Part shown: positions 23,826 through 26,962 of the stretch, one piece after another
Layout of the letters: every line of letters begins with the position of its first letter
How positions within the stretch are numbered: position 1 is the stretch's first letter
Assembly (NCBI GenBank): GCA_035527455.1
Contig: DATLAN010000593.1
Span: 1 to 26,962 of the forward strand
Source of the DNA: DATLAN01 sp035527455
GTDB lineage: Bacteria; Planctomycetota; Planctomycetia; Pirellulales; Thermoguttaceae
Reading direction: 5' to 3'
DNA length: 26,962 nt
The notes under the pieces: generated by a model
What the model saw: only the letters and a program-made list of their open reading frames with translations
Databases searched by the model: none
Told to the model about the DNA's origin: nothing
Program-made: the position numbers and the translations under genes

Positions 23826-25199
23826 TCAATTTCTACCTGGGGGACTGGGGCCGGGTCGTAGCCGCGACTGGCTGATTGCCAAGGTAGTCCCGTAATGGGT
23901 CTCGCCGTCCGGGGTCTGGAACACGAACTGGGCGAAGAACCCTTCGAATTCCGGATCATTACTCGCGGTCGTCTCCAGATCAGCGACGAACGTCGTGTGG
24001 CGCCCGTGGGAAACGTTGCCGGCCAACACCTTGGCGAGGTTCTCGTCGGGTCGACGCCGCACCATTTGCAGAGGCGGAATATCCGTCTCGATCAGGCGGG
24101 GGTCGCCGGCCGCAAGCGGCACGTTGAAGTCAGCGGACCTGGTCCTGGGGCGGATGTACAGGCGCGGATTGCTGATCTGCTCGAACGGGTCGGAAGCGAA
24201 CACCGCGAACTGGAACGTCCGCGTTTCGCCCTCTTGGCCCTTGAGAGCAAAGGACACGTGTTTCTGGTAGGGCTGCTTCGAATCCACGAAAAACGCCGCG
24301 GCAGGACAGACCATGAATAACCGTTCCGGCTGGTCGGCCGGAACGAGGTGCGTCGGCAGGCGACGCGTCGTCTGCGAGACAACGACCCCCACGAATCGGC
24401 CTCGCTCGTCGGCCGCGACGCTCAACGGCGGTGGCGGTTCGGGCAATTCCACACGGATGTTCGCGACCTTCCCGTCAAGAAATCGAAAAACACGTTGAAC
24501 CGTCCCCATCTGTTGGTAGCGGGTCACGGAGGGGGGAACGGCGCTGCTGGTCTCGAATCCGATCACGATCAAGGACTGGCCTTCGACCGGGATGGCGAAA
24601 TCCTGGGATGGAATCGGTGCGGGCAATCGATCGGCTGCCGCCACCAGCAGCGATCGCGAGCCGCCCCACCGTTCGGCTGCCCACTCCCCCGGAACGCGTT
24701 GCGCCGGCCCGGCGTCTCCAACGGCGATGTGGCAGGACGTCTCCTCCCAGCCCCCGCTCGAATAGCGCGGCGAACCGCCTTCCATAAGCACGAAGCCGCG
24801 GTCGCCCTCCTTGTAGACGACCAGCCCGGCGGCAGGCAACGACCGCTCGCCTTGCTGTTGCCAAACCACGACGCTCGCCGCGCGGAGCTGCGGCAACACC
24901 CCGGCGTCTTTCGCAACTCCGGGGGCGCTCCGGCTCGCGAGTGCGGTGACCTGCTCCCGGTCTGCCTCGCTCAGTCGGCTCAACGGAAGCGAGATGACGC
25001 GGCCGTCGACCAGTTTCAGATACACGGTTTCGCCCTCAAGCCGCACGAACGACGCTTCGGTTCGATAGCGCCCCGACGAGTCCGTCCACGTCCGCACGGC
25101 GTCGGCCGTCTGCGGGCGCGCGACCTGAGACAAAACGGCGGGAAAAAGGATCGCCGCGGCGGCGATGGCCGCGGCCCGTGTGCGTCGCACGATCGTCAT
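23826..25199 (-). CDS. Secreted SHD1-domain pseudoprotease protein
   Basis: The protein has 457 residues from ATG at 25199, behind AGGGGG. A signal peptide covers residues 1-33 (Arg-Arg, then Ala/Ile-rich). Residues 35-85 are an SHD1 domain (RTWTDSSGRYRTEASFV, then LxLxDGRxISLPLSRLSEAD), a module common in planctomycete exported proteins. Residues 100-280 resemble a trypsin fold without a catalytic triad: IVIGFETSSA is followed by ELPEPPPPLSVAADERGRFV where a GxSGG loop would be. Residues 320-440 form a beta domain with FQFAVFASDPFEQISNPRLYI. That phrase and the order of domains match the protein at 20429-23779; here the SHD1 domain is added and the propeller missing. The two genes are tail to tail, 46 bases apart, and no terminator was seen between them. 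The function is unknown. Confidence 0.82.
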   Translation of the reverse strand: MTIVRRTRAAAIAAAAILFPAVLSQVARPQTADAVRTWTDSSGRYRTEASFVRLEGETVYLKLVDGRVISLPLSRLSEADREQVTALASRSAPGVAKDAGVLPQLRAASVVVWQQQGERSLPAAGLVVYKEGDRGFVLMEGGSPRYSSGGWEETSCHIAVGDAGPAQRVPGEWAAERWGGSRSLLVAAADRLPAPIPSQDFAIPVEGQSLIVIGFETSSAVPPSVTRYQQMGTVQRVFRFLDGKVANIRVELPEPPPPLSVAADERGRFVGVVVSQTTRRLPTHLVPADQPERLFMVCPAAAFFVDSKQPYQKHVSFALKGQEGETRTFQFAVFASDPFEQISNPRLYIRPRTRSADFNVPLAAGDPRLIETDIPPLQMVRRRPDENLAKVLAGNVSHGRHTTFVADLETTASNDPEFEGFFAQFVFQTPDGETHYGTTLAISQSRLRPGPSPPGRN

Positions 25200-25438
25200 T
25201 GGGGTACCCCCTGGTAGTCTTGCGATGAACATCGAACGTCGGGCGGCACCTCGGCCCCCGGCGTCTCGGGGTCGTAGTTCGGGTCCCGGCCCCATTCCAA
25301 CTTGCCGTGGCCTTCCATGTTCGACTGCCCGGCCAGGATGAATACCTTGACGGGTCCCGCCGGCACATCGGCCCAAGTCGGGGCCGGAAGCGTCATCGGG
25401 ACACTCATCATCGCAGCGACGGCAAGGCAGCTTCGCAG
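25196..25438 (-). pseudogene. Truncated sialate O-acetylesterase-like fragment
   Basis: This short frame carries a likely signal peptide followed by VKVFILAGQSNMEGHG. That phrase is the first block of SASA-family (DUF303, SGNH-like) carbohydrate esterases and contains the nucleophile Ser of GQSNM. A second family phrase, LEWGRDPNYDPE, follows, and then similarity stops; the stop codon overlaps the start of the SHD1 gene by 4 bases. Full enzymes have well over 200 residues and a distal Asp/His, absent here, so it is a remnant. The start is uncertain: a CTG at 25438 has GGAAAGGGG before it, and the first ATG is 25411, inside the signal peptide. Family members remove acetyl groups from sugars, in keeping with the adjacent sulfatase upstream. 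Confidence 0.75.
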
Positions 25439-25457
25439 GGTTGCCCCTTTCCCGGCA

Positions 25458-26962
25458 TCACCAATTGGCGTCGATGATTTTCTGGATCTCCGGATAGTTT
25501 GCATCTGTTTCGTCAAGCCTTTCCCGCGTCTCCTTCAACTCGACCTTCATATCAGCGATGATCTTTGCGTACTCGGGGTTGGAGTACTCATTCTTCATCT
25601 CGCAGGGATCTTTCTCGAGGTCGTAGAATTCCCATGCGACGGGCGTGTTGTTGTCGCCTCGCATGCCGCTGCCGTAGAAGAAGATCAGCTTGTATCGCTC
25701 ACCGCGAATGCCGAAGTGGGCCGGCACCTGCAGGGAATGGGCCATATGCATCCAGTAACGATAATAGGTCGATGTGCGCCAGTCCTTGGGCTTTTCCTCG
25801 CCGCGGAGAGCCGCCGCAAAGCTGCGCCCCTGCATGTAGTCGGGCGTCGCCACGCCGGCCAGCTCGAGGACGGTCGGAGCGAAGTCGGTGTTGTTGATCA
25901 ACCAGTCGTTTGTCGAGCCGGCCCGGACCATTTTCGGGCAATATACGATAAACGGCATGCGCATCGCTTCTTCGTACATCCAACGTTTGTCCATGAAATC
26001 GTGTTCGCCGAGGAAGAAGCCCTGATCGCCCGTATACATGATGATCGTGTTGTCGAGTTCACCCGTCTCTTGGAGGTAGTCGACAAGTCGTTGGACGTTG
26101 TCGTCCACGCCTTTGACGCAGCGCAGATAGCGTTTGAGATAGGTCTGATAAACGGCCTTTCCGTACTCCGGCTCGTCCAGCGTCCGGGCGATCCCCAGCC
26201 TGCTTCCCAGGCCCCAACTGGGATGGTTCTTCGTAACGCCCGCACCGAGCGAGCGAGTTGCGACCGACCCGAAGCCTTCCGCCGGCTGGTTATGCAGATT
26301 GTCCGGTTCCGGAATGGTGACATCCGCGAGGTAGCTGTCGTAGCGTTTCGCGTTCTGGAACATGTCGTGCGGGGCTTTGAAGTGGTGCATCAGGAAGAAG
26401 GGCTTGTCCTTGTCTCGCCGCTGGCGCAACCATTGCAGGCTGATGTCGGTGATGGCGTCGCTCGAGTGCTGGCCGGTTTTGGTGATCACGTTTTGCGGCC
26501 ATCGCTTCTCGCCCCGGACGCAGAAATCCGGGTCGTAGTACTTCCCCTGGCCGGGAAGGACACCGTAGTAATCAAAAGCGGCGGGCTCTGCCGAAAGGTG
26601 CCACTTGCCGACCATGGCCGTCTGATAACCGGCCTTCTTCATCTCCAGAGCCAGATACTGCCGCTCGGCGGGGATGCTCCCGCTGAGCACCGTAATCCCG
26701 TTGCGCTGTGGATACTGCCCCGTGATGATGCTGGCCCGACTCGGAACACAGATGGAATTGTTGCAGAAAACCCGATCCATCCGCATTCCCCCTCGGGCCA
26801 GGGCGTCGATATTGGGCGTCGGATTCAGCTTCGCCAACCGACTGCCGTAGACGCCGATCGCCTGGGTCGTGTGGTCATCGGCCATGACAAAAAGAACGTT
26901 CGGCTTGCGTGGCGTCGAATCCGCCGAAGCGGCAGAGAACGCTTCTTTCGCAAACGGGCTCG
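25458..26962 (-). CDS. Sulfatase, 5' end outside the window
   Basis: About 501 residues are visible and the frame stays open to the right edge, where it reads a leader of Ala/Ser-rich sequence then KPNVLFVMADDHT. The start and probably most of a signal peptide lie beyond. Sulfatases cleave sulfate esters, here probably from glycans after export. The metal-binding Asp-Asp is in ADDH, the formylglycine site is CVPSRASIITG (Cys-x-Pro-Ser-Arg), followed by GKWHLS, FKAPHD, YTGDQGFFLGEHDF (metal-binding Asp) and KRWMYEEAMRMPFIVY. The C-terminal region (YKLIFFYG, WEFYDLEKDPCEMKNEY) is intact, unlike in the broken sulfatase at 19562. A Cys-type site needs an FGE enzyme; the FGE-fold protein in this window looks inactive. 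It could be co-transcribed with the esterase remnant downstream. Confident. Confidence 0.93.
   Translation of the reverse strand, partial: SPFAKEAFSAASADSTPRKPNVLFVMADDHTTQAIGVYGSRLAKLNPTPNIDALARGGMRMDRVFCNNSICVPSRASIITGQYPQRNGITVLSGSIPAERQYLALEMKKAGYQTAMVGKWHLSAEPAAFDYYGVLPGQGKYYDPDFCVRGEKRWPQNVITKTGQHSSDAITDISLQWLRQRRDKDKPFFLMHHFKAPHDMFQNAKRYDSYLADVTIPEPDNLHNQPAEGFGSVATRSLGAGVTKNHPSWGLGSRLGIARTLDEPEYGKAVYQTYLKRYLRCVKGVDDNVQRLVDYLQETGELDNTIIMYTGDQGFFLGEHDFMDKRWMYEEAMRMPFIVYCPKMVRAGSTNDWLINNTDFAPTVLELAGVATPDYMQGRSFAAALRGEEKPKDWRTSTYYRYWMHMAHSLQVPAHFGIRGERYKLIFFYGSGMRGDNNTPVAWEFYDLEKDPCEMKNEYSNPEYAKIIADMKVELKETRERLDETDANYPEIQKIIDANW

Noticed and set aside
1..26962. CRISPR array, tRNA or rRNA
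   Set aside because: No regularly spaced short direct repeats and no tRNA- or rRNA-like sequence was recognised by eye; a covariance-model scan would settle small RNAs.

Overview
The window looks like chromosomal DNA of a planctomycete, probably a Pirellulales-type lineage. This is an inference from gene content. It carries secreted sulfatases, a PEP-CTERM-anchored beta-repeat protein, an SHD1 (SLA1 homology 1) domain protein, and short secreted proteins starting with GTG behind strong Shine-Dalgarno sites. Base composition is high in G+C with strong third-position bias, which produces long antisense open frames. Large palindromes occupy many of the gaps. No rRNA, tRNA, CRISPR array or recognisable transposase was seen.

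Layout, left to right. Positions 1-2080: a nested palindrome, a small secreted protein, and nagA (N-acetylglucosamine-6-phosphate deacetylase). Positions 2159-6734: a four-gene plus-strand cluster encoding a coiled-coil protein, a membrane-anchored FGE/SUMF1-fold protein lacking the catalytic cysteines, a zinc-ribbon P-loop GTPase, and a GAP1-like (GTPase-associated protein 1) protein. This cluster is the best candidate for a little-described system: a GTPase switch with a dedicated partner, a ligand-binding-type membrane protein and a coiled-coil component. Positions 6732-8316: a lower-G+C islet with a HigBA/RelE-type toxin-antitoxin pair, bracketed by two copies of one repeat in inverted orientation, with a clear promoter/operator. 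Positions 8340-10355: a membrane protein fusing a degenerate CPBP-type (Abi) domain to a sulfotransferase.

Positions 11002-14987, minus strand: macro-domain protein, NarI/DsrM-like cytochrome b subunit, DsrK/HdrD-like iron-sulfur protein, LUD (LutC-like) protein, and a zinc-ribbon plus EF-Tu-domain-2-like protein. Palindromes sit in two of the gaps between these genes. The cytochrome b and iron-sulfur subunits plausibly form a quinone-linked redox module. A MerR-type regulator with a cysteine-rich two-CW tail (15188-15700) is divergent from the series.

Positions 15797-26962: a 1095-residue PEP-CTERM protein with three repeats of about 167 residues; a sulfatase gene broken off at a REP-like palindrome; two convergent, related secreted proteins with trypsin-like folds that appear to lack catalytic residues (one with a beta-propeller, one with an SHD1 domain); a broken sialate O-acetylesterase-like fragment; and a sulfatase running off the right edge. 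nagA, the sulfatases, the esterase remnant and the sulfotransferase suggest metabolism of sulfated, N-acetylated glycans. The two broken genes have their broken ends facing the pseudoprotease pair, suggesting a rearrangement around that cassette.
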